NCBI RefSeq assembly: GCF_001039355.2
Contig: NW_019773548.1
Coordinates: forward strand, 74,807 to 138,806
Reading direction: 5' to 3'
From: Lingula anatina
Lineage: Eukaryota; Brachiopoda; Lingulata; Lingulida; Lingulidae
Length of the DNA stretch: 64,000 bases
The notes beneath the pieces are model-generated. The model did no database searches, was not told the origin of the DNA, and worked only from the letters and a program-made list of their open reading frames with translations. Positions 26,165-37,638 of the stretch are shown one piece after another (the first letter of the stretch is position 1; each line of letters starts with the position of its first letter). Position numbers and translations under genes: made by a program.

Positions 26165-29100
26165 CAAATGTTTAATACTTAATGGGCTAATTTGTACATG
26201 TATGTACATGTATTTAAGTTAATTTAAAATTTGAACATTTACCTCTGGCATATTTTCTGATTCAACTTCAGTTGGAAATGGCTGATCTGCAGCAGCCACT
26301 TGCAATGTTTGAGCAGGAAATTTTTTCTCCATATGCTCTTTATGAGCATTCCGGCAATAAGGACAGATACCTGCGAATTACAAAGCATCAAAATCAAGTG
26401 GGATAAATGACTAAGTAGTAAAATGTAGCTAACTATTAACGACATTACTCTTAGACATGAAGAATATGTAAATCTGTTATCCCCGACCGAAAATCATTTT
26501 TGTGACCAAACAAGAAACAAAATGGCGCAATGGGTAATTACCTGACCCCACTGGAAGTAGGACACCAAAATTTTCCATGATTTCTCTTGATAATGCTGGA
26601 CTCACTGGCCTTGATGGCTTCCGTTTTCCCCGATGCAGTGGGTGGTGACAAGTTCTTCCAGCTCTCCAATTAATCCCGAGCTTATAACGATGGGCTGGAC
26701 AGATAACGGAGTCCAACTCACTCTCCATTTCTTCAGTGGAAAAAATACCACAGCGCATCAATATTAGAGCCCACTCACTCTGTACGACATTTGGGCTGAG
26801 TTTCAGCATTATTAGGTGCCCACTTACATCTTTGTTGCATCTCCTGATTACAATAAAGTTTTTCTCGTCTTTGTAAGCACTCGCAGTTCCACATCGTATC
26901 TGCCTTCCTTCTTTAAATCCAGAAAATCTGCAGCGGAGAGACTCGGACTCTTCCGCCATCTTACTTGTACTAGGCACAAAAGCCAAACGATCTTAGTTTC
27001 GAATTCATCGGCACCCGATATTACTTCTAGTTAACCTTGTATGCAGTTATTTACGTGAAATAAATTAATAAATTGCATTTGGGGTAAAATAAAGAGCACA
27101 AAAAGTTTAACAATCACGGATGAGAAAATAGAAACTTCGAGAAGCGATATTCGAGTGGACTTTATAATGATAACGAAGCCGATAAAATAGAGGTATTTGC
27201 GTGGCTGGTGCATGCGATCTAGGAAAAAGGCCACGCTATTGTTTCAATTTATTGTAGGCCGCATGCCTATTTTTGTAGTAGATATAAATGATAACACTTA
27301 ATGTGCTCTACTAGTGGAGATATTAAGTTGTAAATAGGGTGGGTATCCAAGACCTCCATGAAGTGACCCAAAATAACCCCGGTAGTTTGTAGCCATGGCA
27401 ACGACATTGTAAAAAATCTTTACACATTTAAGAAGTTCTTTCATCCATCTTTCAAATATACTATAGGTAAAAGTAATGTGACGATTACTTCATGCACTTT
27501 TTGTGGAGCAAACTTGCAGGAAAATGCATCACTCGCACAGTTGAAAAGTAAGACGGAGACACCAGAAACCAGTGAAATATAATCGGGGCTGTATCTTAAT
27601 AAGGACACAACGCAGAGCTTTAATATTTTACAGTTTTATTAAGGTTATGAAGATGTTTGACTGTGAGTAAAATGAGTTCATTCTGTGAGAACCCAACCTT
27701 GCCGCTATTTGATCGATTTGTCTGGTGGTTATAAAAACTTGCACTTAATACAAAAACAAAAAAGAAAGAAAATGAAAAAAAAAAATGAAATCAAAAAAAA
27801 AAAAGAAAACAACAGGTGTATCAGCATGCACTGTACTGACTAAAATCGGACATTAATTTCATTGCTTCACTTGAAGTTTTCATTTATTGCAATAAAGTGA
27901 CTTTAGTACAGATGCTTAGATTGAGAAACTTTTGAAAGTATGACAAATTCAATGCAAAATCAAACAATATTAAGATTCTAAGCTAGACTAGATTGAAAAA
28001 GATAACAGTAAACCAATGTCCTGTGATCCACAATGCTTTCCTGGCACCAAACGAGCTTTCCTATCAAATTGTTACCTTAAAATATATATCTTTAATGAGA
28101 AGAAAATTTCTAAGACGTTTTGAACATTGAGTTTTCTCAAAAAAAATTGCGATAAAATTAAATTGCTTCTAAAGAGACAGAAATAAACTTGTTTTTCCTT
28201 CTAGATGATGTCGATGGAAGTTTCAACTCTTCATCAAAGAAAAAGCACCTTAAACCCCTTAAGAAATCTTTTATGTCTTAATCACCATTACACAAGAGAC
28301 AATAAAAACCTGTTTTACCAAAAATATCTGCTAATATTTGCATTTAGTAGTTATAATGCACCTGTGTAATGTATTGAGGTCAAGTGCCACCTATCTAAAA
28401 ATGAAAGTGCATCTGTTTAGCTAGCTGAAGATGTAATTTATAAGACTGACAGTCTGTCACATGGTCAACATAGCCAAGGGGAACATAACTGACAAATAAA
28501 GGGGGGGCCAGGCTATATATTTCATATGTGAGAAGAGGCACATGATTTGAAAGTAGGCCAATGCTATTGCTATTGTGAATGCTTACTAGCAGACACTTAT
28601 ATTAAAACAGATAGAAGAGGCTGCATCGTTTTAGAATGTAATTTTTAAATTTGAAACAAGAAGGGGTACTCACTTGGTAAGGTTAGTATATAAATAAAAA
28701 TACTGTAAATATATAGAAAAGTAACTTGATTTGGCTGCATAAAAAAACGGAATATATATGAGCTGACCTTGGGTCTAGTCTGAGCATTGTCTGTTGAGTA
28801 TGTGCTGTGGTCTGTCTTCTGTAAATTTTCTGTAATTTTACTGAAAAACTGACCTTTGTTTTTCTTTCCAATTTCAGGTAACACTATAAAATGTGGTTCA
28901 TTTTTCTACCGCTATCGATCCAAAGAGCCCAAAAAGAAGAAGAAAAGTCCAGGAAGTCCAAATGAAAATCTTCCAAAGATGCCTCCCCCAAAGCCAAAGA
29001 GGACATTTGAGTACCAAAGGCCAAAAGAAGAAGCAGAAGACAGTGCTTCAAAGTTAAAGACAGAGGTATTAAAATGTAGATTTAGTAGAAGACAGTAAGT

Positions 29101-32100
29101 TTTGCAGTAAGACCCTGCTCTCTGTTTTTAGTTAATCTGTTTATTTTACTTCATCTTTTGTTTAATTGTCAAAACACATGTTATATTTTAATAAATTCAG
29201 CTTGGTCGTTTTCCCCAAGCCTGTGATAATAGTGTATGAGCCAAAAGCTTAATTAGGTGGCCCCTCAGGGCAACAAAGTCTAGAAATCTTACATCCTGGG
29301 CAGACATAGTTTTTAGTGAGTGAAAATGTGAAACAAATCACTGGCCTGGCTTCAATTTCTGCAGTAGAACCAGTGCTTATGCCACAGAATGATAATAGTA
29401 CAAAGATTTCATTCAGAATCTTTATCAAACCATGACTATCTATTATATTTGATAACTTTTTTTCTCTCCCCCAGATGTCACTACCGTTGCACTCACTGGA
29501 AGAGGAGTCCTCTCTGTCTTCAGAATGGTGTGTCCTGTCTGAAGACGACCAGCTGTTTGCACAGTTAAAGACACCAGAACAGGTGAAGTGGAACTTTTGT
29601 GTGTCAGATGATGACACTTTTGCTTTTCGTGATGACTAACATCATTTCCATCATGGAGGCCAGTATTTCTTTTTATAATGACTTAAAAAATCTGATCTCT
29701 GATTTTGTGACAATAAGTGTTATTCAAACTGCATTTTCTAAATACTTCAGGTGTCAAGCTTATCAGCATCCTACACCAGCCGTCAGCTCCTGTTGTATTG
29801 TGATTCTGAACTTGGAGCAGTGGAGGTGGATACAATCTTCAAAATGTTTCAGGTAACTATAAAAGAAATTATAATTGTAAAAAGTGGAATGAGTTTTGAG
29901 TAATGACCCTAGCCTTAAGAAGACAGTGCTATGAAATTAAAGACAGACTGTGGTATTTTTAGGTTTTAATTTATAGAAGACAGTAAGACAGAAGACACTG
30001 CTTTTAGACAAATTGTATCTCGAGTTATATTTTATTTTCATTATTCTTTACCAAAGAATTTGTTGATTTGTTTGGCTGAAAATTTGGAGTTGTGTTTTGA
30101 TGAGAATTTGCAAGCACTTTTAATGTTTATTTTGTACCAGATTTATTTACTAGCCTTAGGAGTCTTATTGAAAATTTTTCAAAGCTGCTTTATAACTCTA
30201 AATATTTACAGTGAACAATGAATATTTTGTGAACTCCACTGCTTTCAAAACATGTTCCATTTTAATTTGTTCATTTGTTTTTCAACACAGGAAATAGCCA
30301 GCCAAGATGACTCGGCATTTCGCGACTTCATTACTGAGTATCGACAGGAGGAGAAAGCAATGGGTGGAGAGAGTCATGCCATCTTTGCTCCTTTGATAAA
30401 ACTAATGGTGCAATTGCTCCAATACTCACTGGTAATGAATGTAATATAGAGTTTTGAAACAAGTCATGTAAACATTTTGCTGGTATCTTTGAATAATAGA
30501 AATTAATTTGACCAGTATTGGGATGAAAGTTCAAACTTTCAATATTTTGATTGTTAAGCGAAATAACTTATGAAGAACAAGTATACAGTGACTGGCTTTA
30601 TTGCAGTCATTGCACTGTCCAAACTGGAATACTTTTTAACAGAGAGTCCAGTTACCACCATGTTGTGGGATAGAGGTACCTGCGATGTTAGCTTGCTTCT
30701 CTTCTTCAGTAGTCCTTAATTCCAAATATCTAACCGTTAAGCCTAGGTCCCAACCGAACGTACGGGCTGCTATGTGTGGTCTACAGCCAAAAAATGAGGA
30801 AAATGTGGGAGTTTGTGTGTGAGGAGCAAGTCCATCGTGCGACTTTTGGAGGATGCAAACAGCACATAGAAACTTTTCGACATGATCAACAGCCGCTACG
30901 TGCGATCTAGCTACGTCCTAGCAGGACGCAAGAAACCTAAAAACCGTGCGTCCAAAACATAGTTGGGACCTAGGCTTTACTATGTAACAGTAACTGTAGA
31001 GTCTTATGTCTTCATATTTACTTATAGGACCCTGTTGAAAGTAATGTAATGTGGCTGAGAATTCTGGCAATACTTTGTCGCATCCCTCAGAACAGTGAAA
31101 TCTTCATCCAGTGCCATGCTGCAGCGACGGTGATGGGGACAATGGCGGCACACTGTGCAGTGGAGATGGTTCAGCTCCACTGCTGTAGGATACTGGCAAT
31201 GTTGGCACAGTACAGACCGCTGCCAAACCAGAAGGTGTGTGTGGTGAAGTGTTTCTTTTATTTAGATAATAACTTTCTTGTGTATTTTGACTGATGTTGC
31301 AATCTTTTATTTATTTGTTCTTCAAATTTTCATCCATATGATTTTTCCATTTTTCCATTTTTTGTATAATATTCAGTATTCTTTTATAATAATTATACTA
31401 ACTGTCTATCATTGGCCTTTGTGAAAGTAAATTGTTTTAGTAAGTGGTATACAAGATCAGGTGTGAGCGTTCCGTGTAACTGTTTATAAATGGTAATTTT
31501 CAGGCTCCAGTACGAGAGAGCGGTGTTGATCTGTTAACTCGTGCCATGCACAATTTTAAAGAGAAGCCTGCAGTAGTCAAAATGGCAGCTCAGGCTGTGG
31601 CGAATGTAGCAGCTTCACAAACATCTTTGGTTCAGGGACTAATGAAAAACAGTAAGTTTTTGAGTTACATATAACAGAAAGAAAAAACGCAGTATACTTG
31701 TGAGGTTTTAGGATTGTTAAAGTATATTAAGTATTTGTTGTCAATTTCCTAAATAATACAATATATAATCATTTTACAGAAAATTCTGATTCTCTCTGCA
31801 GCTGATATGTGTCAGGCAAAAAGCAGAACAAAACTCCATGATAAGACTGCAAATTTTACCTCCTAGCTACATTTTTTTTAAATTTTTCAGAGAAAACGCG
31901 ACACTTGACCCAGTCTGAGATTGACAAGCATGTAGCAGTGTTGGAACATATTGCCCAGTACTCCATTCCAGTGGTGAAACACATGATGGAATATCACCAC
32001 AAAGACATTGGCATAGTCACTGAAGGGAAACGTCTGCTCAACTTTTTTGTTGCTGCCTCAGAAAGTGAAGAAGATCAGTCACAGTAGGTTCTTTAAAATT

Positions 32101-35100
32101 TTATAAAAACCTATTTGTAACATGTTAAGACCATGTTGCTTCCGATTGCTGTCTTTTTTGTCTTGTGATGGTCACATGACCTAAACTTGGTGTGCTAATT
32201 GGATAAGCTGCCCAGCTGTGTGATATTCAAATGTAATTCAATTTCAGGTGACAAAATAACTACTTAAAGGAGATCATTATTTGAAATGAAGCAAAACAGT
32301 TCACCAAAGTGTTTTTCTCTGTATTTTCAGAGCTAGTGAAAATACACCAGACATTAAGGTGGACAACACGTCCCCACTTCCAGTGTCACCTCCTTCCAGA
32401 GGAATCCTGAAGAAATTTCCCTCCATGGACCAAATGAACAAGAAAGTTTCATTTGCAGACGACACATTTGGCGGATCAATAACAACCACAGATGGAGAAT
32501 CGTTTTTTGATGAATTGCATTACCATGGCGATATCAGTGGATCTGATAGTTTCTCTTCGTCAGGAAAACACGATGGAAATCTGCTATCCACCTTATCTCA
32601 GTCACAGCCAAACATTCCAACTGACACACATTCCAAGGCAGATATTTCATGTGACGTAAGCACAAAGAGTGCCAGTGGTGACACCTATGGTCCAGATGAC
32701 ACCACAGGTCAGAGTTCACATTGTAACCAAGGTTACACAGCAGCAGACTATGATGATGTCATCATTACAGGGGATAAGGTGACAGTACAGAGTTCATCGG
32801 ATAACAAAGGTGATACTCCCACTGTGTGTGATGACACTCAAACTACAGGGGACACAGTGAATGTGAAAAATGCAATTACAGGTCAGGAATCTGCTGCAGA
32901 CATTTACGACAATGCAGTGACATTGCCAGGTAATTCTGTTTCTCAGGACTCTACTTCTAGCAATGGAACCCCCCAAAAGGCATCAGAAAGTGAGAGACCT
33001 GATTTTCAGCATTTGTCTTCCAATGACTATGTTTACGATGATGTGGCATCTCTACTTTTTGGAACAGGTGATATTGTGTCACTTGATTTGGACTCGGGCA
33101 CAGGTCAGGACACACCGAAAGCACAAACCCAAGATATCCCATCAGCTTCTTGTAAGAAAGTTCCCAATGATAGCAGCCATCTAGACAAATCTGACCCATC
33201 TCAGGAAATCAAAAGTGATAATGCCAATATATCAACGCAAAAAATATCCAGCTTGACAGCAGAGGAAAATATTGACAATGAAAATAAATCTTTGCTGACA
33301 AAGGATTCTTTTGACACTGATAGAGTAGCAAAAACTGTAGAGTCTACAGAAGTCATTGATGAATGTACAATAAGTAATAATACTAGTGCTACTTGCAAGG
33401 ACTCAAGAAGTCCTGAAAACCTCAGTGACGGTTGCCTTACAGCTAATGTGGATGTAAAGGAAGGGAAATTGACTACAGAAATTGATGGCTCTCAAGATGC
33501 AAATGTAGGAAATGATAATAAGCTTGCCAATCCTGTCAGTGACTTTGTTGGAGAAGAAGTAAAATTAGACTGCAAATCCACTGAAGATGAAACCATAGTT
33601 GAGAATGCTTCAGTGGCTGAATTGCATACTAACAGATTGGATATTGCTCAAGCTGGCAGTGCAGACAGTGGTCAAGCCACCAAGGTTGGGGATGCTGGAG
33701 AGGTGGTCAGTCAGAATGTAACAGACACAATATCAGATCTATGTTCTGTGTTACCGGAGAATATTAAAGAAAAGAACATTGTTGATCAAAGTGTGAAAAT
33801 GTCAGATTCTGAGAACTTATCTTTGAACTCAACACAATTACAGACTCTGAGTAAAAACACTGGACGCATGGAAGAACTGTCAGATTTGAGGCAGCCACAG
33901 GGAAATTCTTGGCTATCAGAAAACACTGAACCAGAGCAGAGAGAGACTGTATCACCAAGGCCAAAACCAAGACTAAAAGATCAGCCTAAAACTGAACAAC
34001 AATATCCAGCACAGCCTCCATCAATTTTAAGAATATCTGACCAACAGGAGTCTGGAAACAAGGATTCAGAATTACCAGAGCAAAGTCCTTCAGAATTTGA
34101 TCTTCAGACAGCAAAACAGGCAAAATCGCCTAGACCTCTTGATAGAAAACAAGCATCAAATGCAGTTAGTCCAAGGATCAAGTCAACTAATTTGGAAACA
34201 AAGCTTAGAAGAAGGGAGGGAGTAAAAAAGAGTCTTCAAAAACATGGCGGTTCACCTAGACTTTCATTACCGCAAGTAAATCATACATCTGAGGTTGCAA
34301 GTGGAACTGCTGTTATCGGTAATGAAACAAGTGTTGACCAAGATAAGAAAAAGGGTAACGTAGGAAATTCTAAGGCACCTATAGTATCGAGTGCCAAATC
34401 CGGTGCTGAAACTCTTGAGGCCAATCACAAAGAACATGCAGATCATCGCAGAAAAAATGAAAATACTGATAAAGACAAGCACAGAGAAAGTGTAAGTAAA
34501 GGAAACTTCACCCTTATTTTAGCAAACAAAGAACTACATACAAATAGTGCCATTGTGAATACTGCCAAAGAAAACAAAGAAACTAAAGAATCTATATCTG
34601 GAGGGGTGAAGATGAGTGAGGAGACCAAATATGCTCCTGAGAAGGAACAGTATGGTGTTATGTCTGTCAGTGCCGTTTCTCCAGGAGGAAAAGTGGTTCA
34701 ATATGCCAAATTCAAAGAATTTCAAATGCACCAGTGGGTCAGACGGTTCTCCTCTGAGAAAAACATACATATCCACGAAACAGAGCTGGAAAATCAGGTG
34801 AAACATTCTAAGTCTGCCGAGGAAATTAGGGACCTAGAGGACCAGGATTCAAAATCGAGAAAAATGTGGGGCAGCGTTCACCTGCCAGATGTTGACACTC
34901 TTTTATCAACGAGCTCCATGACTGAGTCTATCGAACTTCCGCGAAGTGATGTCACCCCGCCAGAGGCTCCCTCCTGGGTTCAGAAACTTGTCCCCGATTT
35001 TGACACTAGTGACCTTGGCGAGTGCGTTAGTGAGGACGATAACATGACCAGCAGCAGACGCATGTGGGGGAGCATACATGAGCCTCACGTGGACACCCTT

Positions 35101-37180
35101 TTAGCCAAAAAAGACGCCACGACACCCATAGAAGATACACACCATGTCAGTGACCTCATCCCCCAAGAAGAAAAACCTTCTGAAACTGAAAACCAACAGC
35201 CTGAAAATACTCAGCCATTGAAACCCATAGAAAAAAACAAGGCAGATTTAACTGTAAAAAATTCCAGGATTAAACGAAGTAAACCTGTTATTGGGAAGAA
35301 ACCTGTGGTGGAGAAAGTGGACAGAACTTTCCAGATAATTCCACTTGTTAATGTCACCATGAAGGTCACAGAACAGAAGCCGCTGTACGAACTGGAAGAA
35401 TCCACAGAAGATACTTTGAGTAATGATCATGAGAAAATGTGCCAGATTTTAGCGCTGAGAACTCTGGTAAGAAAATTGGTTGGTGTTTTCCAGCAAAAAA
35501 TCTTCAGTTTATTCCTTTAGTTTATATTGATTTTATAATGAGACTATGAATTGGGCAGCAGACGCTTATAGAAAATATGAGAAAGAGAAGATCCTCTACC
35601 TTTTGGTATAAAAATCTTGTTTCACCGCGTATACTGTAGAGAAACAAGATCACGAGGCATGATGGAAACAGACTGTTCACTTTTGATTTGGTCATAATTT
35701 TTTTAAACCAAGAGGTATCAGATTAATCTTTTTCCCCTCATGATTTTTATAAACAAAGCTTGCACTTGCATATGTATGCTAACAGTGGTTACCTATTTGC
35801 TTATTGTTTTATCTTCAAGAGAAATGACAGTGCTCAATGTCATATTAGCATCCTACAAAAAAAATATTACTTCATGTTAGTATACTATTTAACAGTGACT
35901 AAATCACATTCATCTATCATGAATTTGTATAAAAAATTAATTTAGTGATAATGTTTTTGCATTGGTTTTTTGAACTCATGTTATTTATTTTCAGTAACTG
36001 TAGGGTACTAATTTGAATCAAATTTGTATTGCACGACAGATCCAGTGCATCATTCTTCTTTCATTTTGAATCTTTGTCAATGAAAAATATTGAAATCAAA
36101 GTGCAAGATGGTTGAATTCAATTGTAAACTTGATATTAAAATGTTCAATATCTCCTCTGTCAGATCCTCAACCACATCTTCACCCTTTGGAAAGAGAAGA
36201 AGCCCATCTCCTCCCTAAGTTTACTGGACAAGCCACTGACCGAGGTCCTGTCAGAGGTCAAGGGGTCACCCTACCTATTGGACTGTATCACAAGGGGAAA
36301 GGACCCCAGGTATTTGGAAGGGAAGATCCTGAAAGACGTGGACCCAGCCATTGTGGTGAACATCATTGAAGCTGCTACTAGCAAGTAAGTAGAGATGGTC
36401 ATTTGGGGAATTGCTTGTTAAAAGCAAATAATTTTTTTAAAAATTCTTTATGTTTTGATTATATTCCCAATTCATTTTGTTTTGCAAAAAAAAAAAAAAA
36501 AAAAAATAGTAATGATAAATAAACAAAATTACCTTTGGTGCAATAGTAGTCTGTTTTGGGCATGCTATTTTCAGCAATAGCAGTCTTTTTAAAAATATAT
36601 ATCCTGATAATATGTTAATTTATTCCCAGATATTATGCTAATTATATGTTCATATATATCAAAATTTCAGGACATCAAGAGTAAAACCAGCCATGAAACT
36701 GCTGGAGAAGCTGGAGACACTATTGGAGCCAGTTCAGCTGAGTCCACACCTGGAGACGGCTTGTCTGTGTCTACAACATCTGCTCAATGGACCTGTCACT
36801 GAAGCTTTAAAGACAAGTAAGTTATGTTTGATATTATAGAATCTATTGTTTTAAAATAAGAGTTTTAATGTGCTTTGTCATTTTAATAAGTAATTGAAAT
36901 ATAATTTTGAAGCAATAATGATATATTATGTTGTGTTATGTTATGTAATACTTCTTTATTTGGTTTTTGTCTACTGTAGCAAATGTGAATCTTTGTGTAA
37001 CTTCACCAAATTTACAGATCTGTTGTTTAAAAATATGTTATTGATTTTTCAGATGGCACCGTGGCACAAAATCTCCACAAGAGACTGAACGTACTGTTGT
37101 TTTCTAAAGATGTGGCAGAGAAATGTAAAATGATCATACGAGATGTTGTTTGTTCCCTCAGACAGTATCAGCTAGCTTGA
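16727..37180 (+). CDS. Gene B: large armadillo/HEAT-like protein with PP1-docking motifs
   Basis: Thirteen coding exons: 16727-16823, 19933-20115, 28878-29065, 29475-29582, 29751-29852, 30291-30431, 31028-31234, 31504-31651, 31891-32083, 32331-35466, 36164-36384, 36671-36816, 37053-37180. All phases close to 1665 aa. Residues 1-93 look like a small globular start, 94-156 are Lys/Pro-rich, about 157-455 are the helical armadillo/HEAT-like core shared with gene A, 456-1501 (one 3136-bp exon) are disordered Ser/Asp/Lys-rich, and 1502-1665 are helical again. The disordered part has GILK (480-483) and KVSF (494-497), matching the SILK and RVxF consensus sites by which proteins bind phosphatase PP1; SILR (1020-1023) is a second SILK-type match. 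MWGS-x-H-x-P-x-VDTLL occurs at 1301-1314 and 1367-1380. I do not recognise the family name. A PP1-recruiting scaffold is inference. Intron 2 carries a 6.8-kb transposon. Confidence 0.75.
17865..17905. repeat. C-rich tract (G-quadruplex potential on the other strand)
   Basis: Long C runs separated by GG and single A lie in intron 1 of gene B, so the minus strand has several G runs of eight or more. It is simple sequence; any structure is inference. Confidence 0.7.
18955..19138. mobile_element. Pearl/Helentron-like element, copy 2 (truncated by contig join)
   Basis: It repeats the start of copy 1: the TATGTACAGACACA inverted repeat, a CGTCGC microsatellite, then the first part of the 161-bp unit (AACACCATAAGTGGAA, CAGGTCAAGTTCG). 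It is cut off by the single N at 19139, so the remaining units are lost. It lies in intron 1 of gene B. Confidence 0.6.
19139..19139. other. Single-N contig join
   Basis: One N interrupts the pearl-like repeat. The real distance across this point is unknown. Confidence 0.9.
19830..19885. mobile_element. Solo end of MITE family 1
   Basis: The reverse complement contains GATCGATCTATCTC and GGGGAGTCT, as in the copies at 11376 and 61738, but no second arm was found nearby. It lies about 50 bases upstream of gene B exon 2. Confidence 0.45.
20909..20955. repeat. Short direct repeat inside the transposon
   Basis: GTTTGACCTAGTTATTCGG and GTTTGACCTAGTGATTCGG lie in tandem about 25 bases apart, in a non-coding part of the element between its left TIR and the end of the transposase gene. 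Subterminal repeats of this kind can be transposase-binding sites; that role is inference. Confidence 0.5.
21546..21600. repeat. A-run plus (TA)n microsatellite
   Basis: About 25-30 A followed by about 15 TA units, downstream of the transposase stop codon inside the transposon. Confidence 0.9.
21716..26986 (-). pseudogene. DDE transposase-like gene with zinc-binding domains, probably decayed
   Basis: Ten minus-strand exons are visible: 26986-26542, 26370-26243, 25901-25725, 25533-25310, 25125-24905, 24721-24383, 24212-24101, 23827-23581, 23437-23159, 22933-21716 (about 1130 aa). The N-terminus has spaced Cys/His (ICPAHRYKLG, then CPYC after the first splice). A Cys/His-rich segment follows in exon 8. 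Candidate catalytic acids of an RNase-H/DDE fold are D in MDWAMKF (codon 23278-23280), D in RSDNAGCYH (22802-22804) and E in SEAQAGKD (22706-22708), the last two 31 residues apart. A C2H2 finger (CPEPGC...HTAAGQH) follows. Two junctions do not close in frame: exon 5 to 6 and exon 9 to 10. At the first, the other frame of exon 5 ends STSELM and joins KLIPGLTKYRI cleanly, pointing to a one-base indel. So this copy looks inactive, although draft errors are possible. The family resembles uncharacterised proteins seen in many invertebrates. Confidence 0.65.
26120..26160. repeat. Poly-A run of about 40 bases
   Basis: Homopolymer in a transposase-gene intron. Assembly is probably unreliable here. 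Confidence 0.9.
27389..27402 (+). promoter_or_regulatory. Perfect match to RFX X-box consensus
   Basis: GTAGCCATGGCAAC fits GTHNYYATRRNAAC, the site bound by RFX factors that often control ciliary genes. It lies about 65 bases outside the right TIR of the transposon, in intron 2 of gene B. It is only a motif match. Confidence 0.3.
30739..30977. mobile_element. MITE family 3 in gene B intron 6
   Basis: AAGCCTAGGTCCCAAC (30739-30754) and its exact reverse complement (30962-30977) bound a 239-bp non-coding element. Further partial complementarity continues inward (CGTACGG against CCGTGCG). The target-site duplication is unclear. It lies 50 bases before exon 7. Confidence 0.7.
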
Positions 37181-37638
37181 CACAGGTCTTTGACCTTTTT
37201 AAGTTTTTTTTTTGAAGTTTGTCATGCAAGGCACATATGGGTATGTGATCATAATGGATTTTGTGGTACTGTATAAGGGTATGCAAAGAAAATTAAAAAA
37301 AAAACATTTTCGGGGTTGAGGTTTTTCGACTATTGGCAGATTTCCAACTTCTTGGGAGCCAAAAATATCATTGACCTGGGTGGCTCCCTGGACCCCCGGC
37401 CATATTTTCATTTTTTTCTACTAAATGGAAGTCTCATCCCTGATTTTACATTTGTGATTGACATGGTGAACTTAAATCAAATGCTGCTTGAGTTAAGACA
37501 CGTGGGCATGCATGGAAATTAAACAATGAAGAAGTTGGCACTTATCAAATCTGAAATTGATCTGAGTAGAATCACATCTAATTATGGACAAAAGTTTGCA
37601 ACTCTGCAGTTTGTGAAGTCTGTTTGTGTATCATGTGT

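Larger units (their letters stand above)
20548..27323. mobile_element. DNA transposon with 18-bp TIRs in gene B intron 2
   Basis: ATATCTCCACTAGTAGAG at 20548-20565 has its exact reverse complement at 27306-27323. The 6776-bp interval contains a multi-exon transposase-like gene (26986-21716, minus strand) and no host exon, so these are taken as the terminal inverted repeats of a cut-and-paste element. The TIR is itself nearly palindromic. A clear target-site duplication is not visible: the left flank is AAAAAGAG and the right flank TAAGTTG, and a TTAA follows only the right end. The superfamily is not assigned. Insertion is antisense to gene B. Confidence 0.65.

Noticed and set aside
27324-27402. 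Extending the transposon outward to the CATGGCAACGACATTG-like similarity near both ends
   Set aside because: The two stretches are in direct orientation and only partly alike, so they do not form terminal inverted repeats.
36112-36369. Frame of 85 residues overlapping gene B exon 11
   Set aside because: It is a shifted frame of the real exon 36164-36384, which closes in phase with its neighbours.
16727-37180. Gene B as a KNL1 orthologue because of GILK and KVSF
   Set aside because: The armadillo-like core and helical C-terminus do not fit KNL1, which has MELT repeats and RWD domains; the PP1 motifs are short and occur in many PP1 partners.
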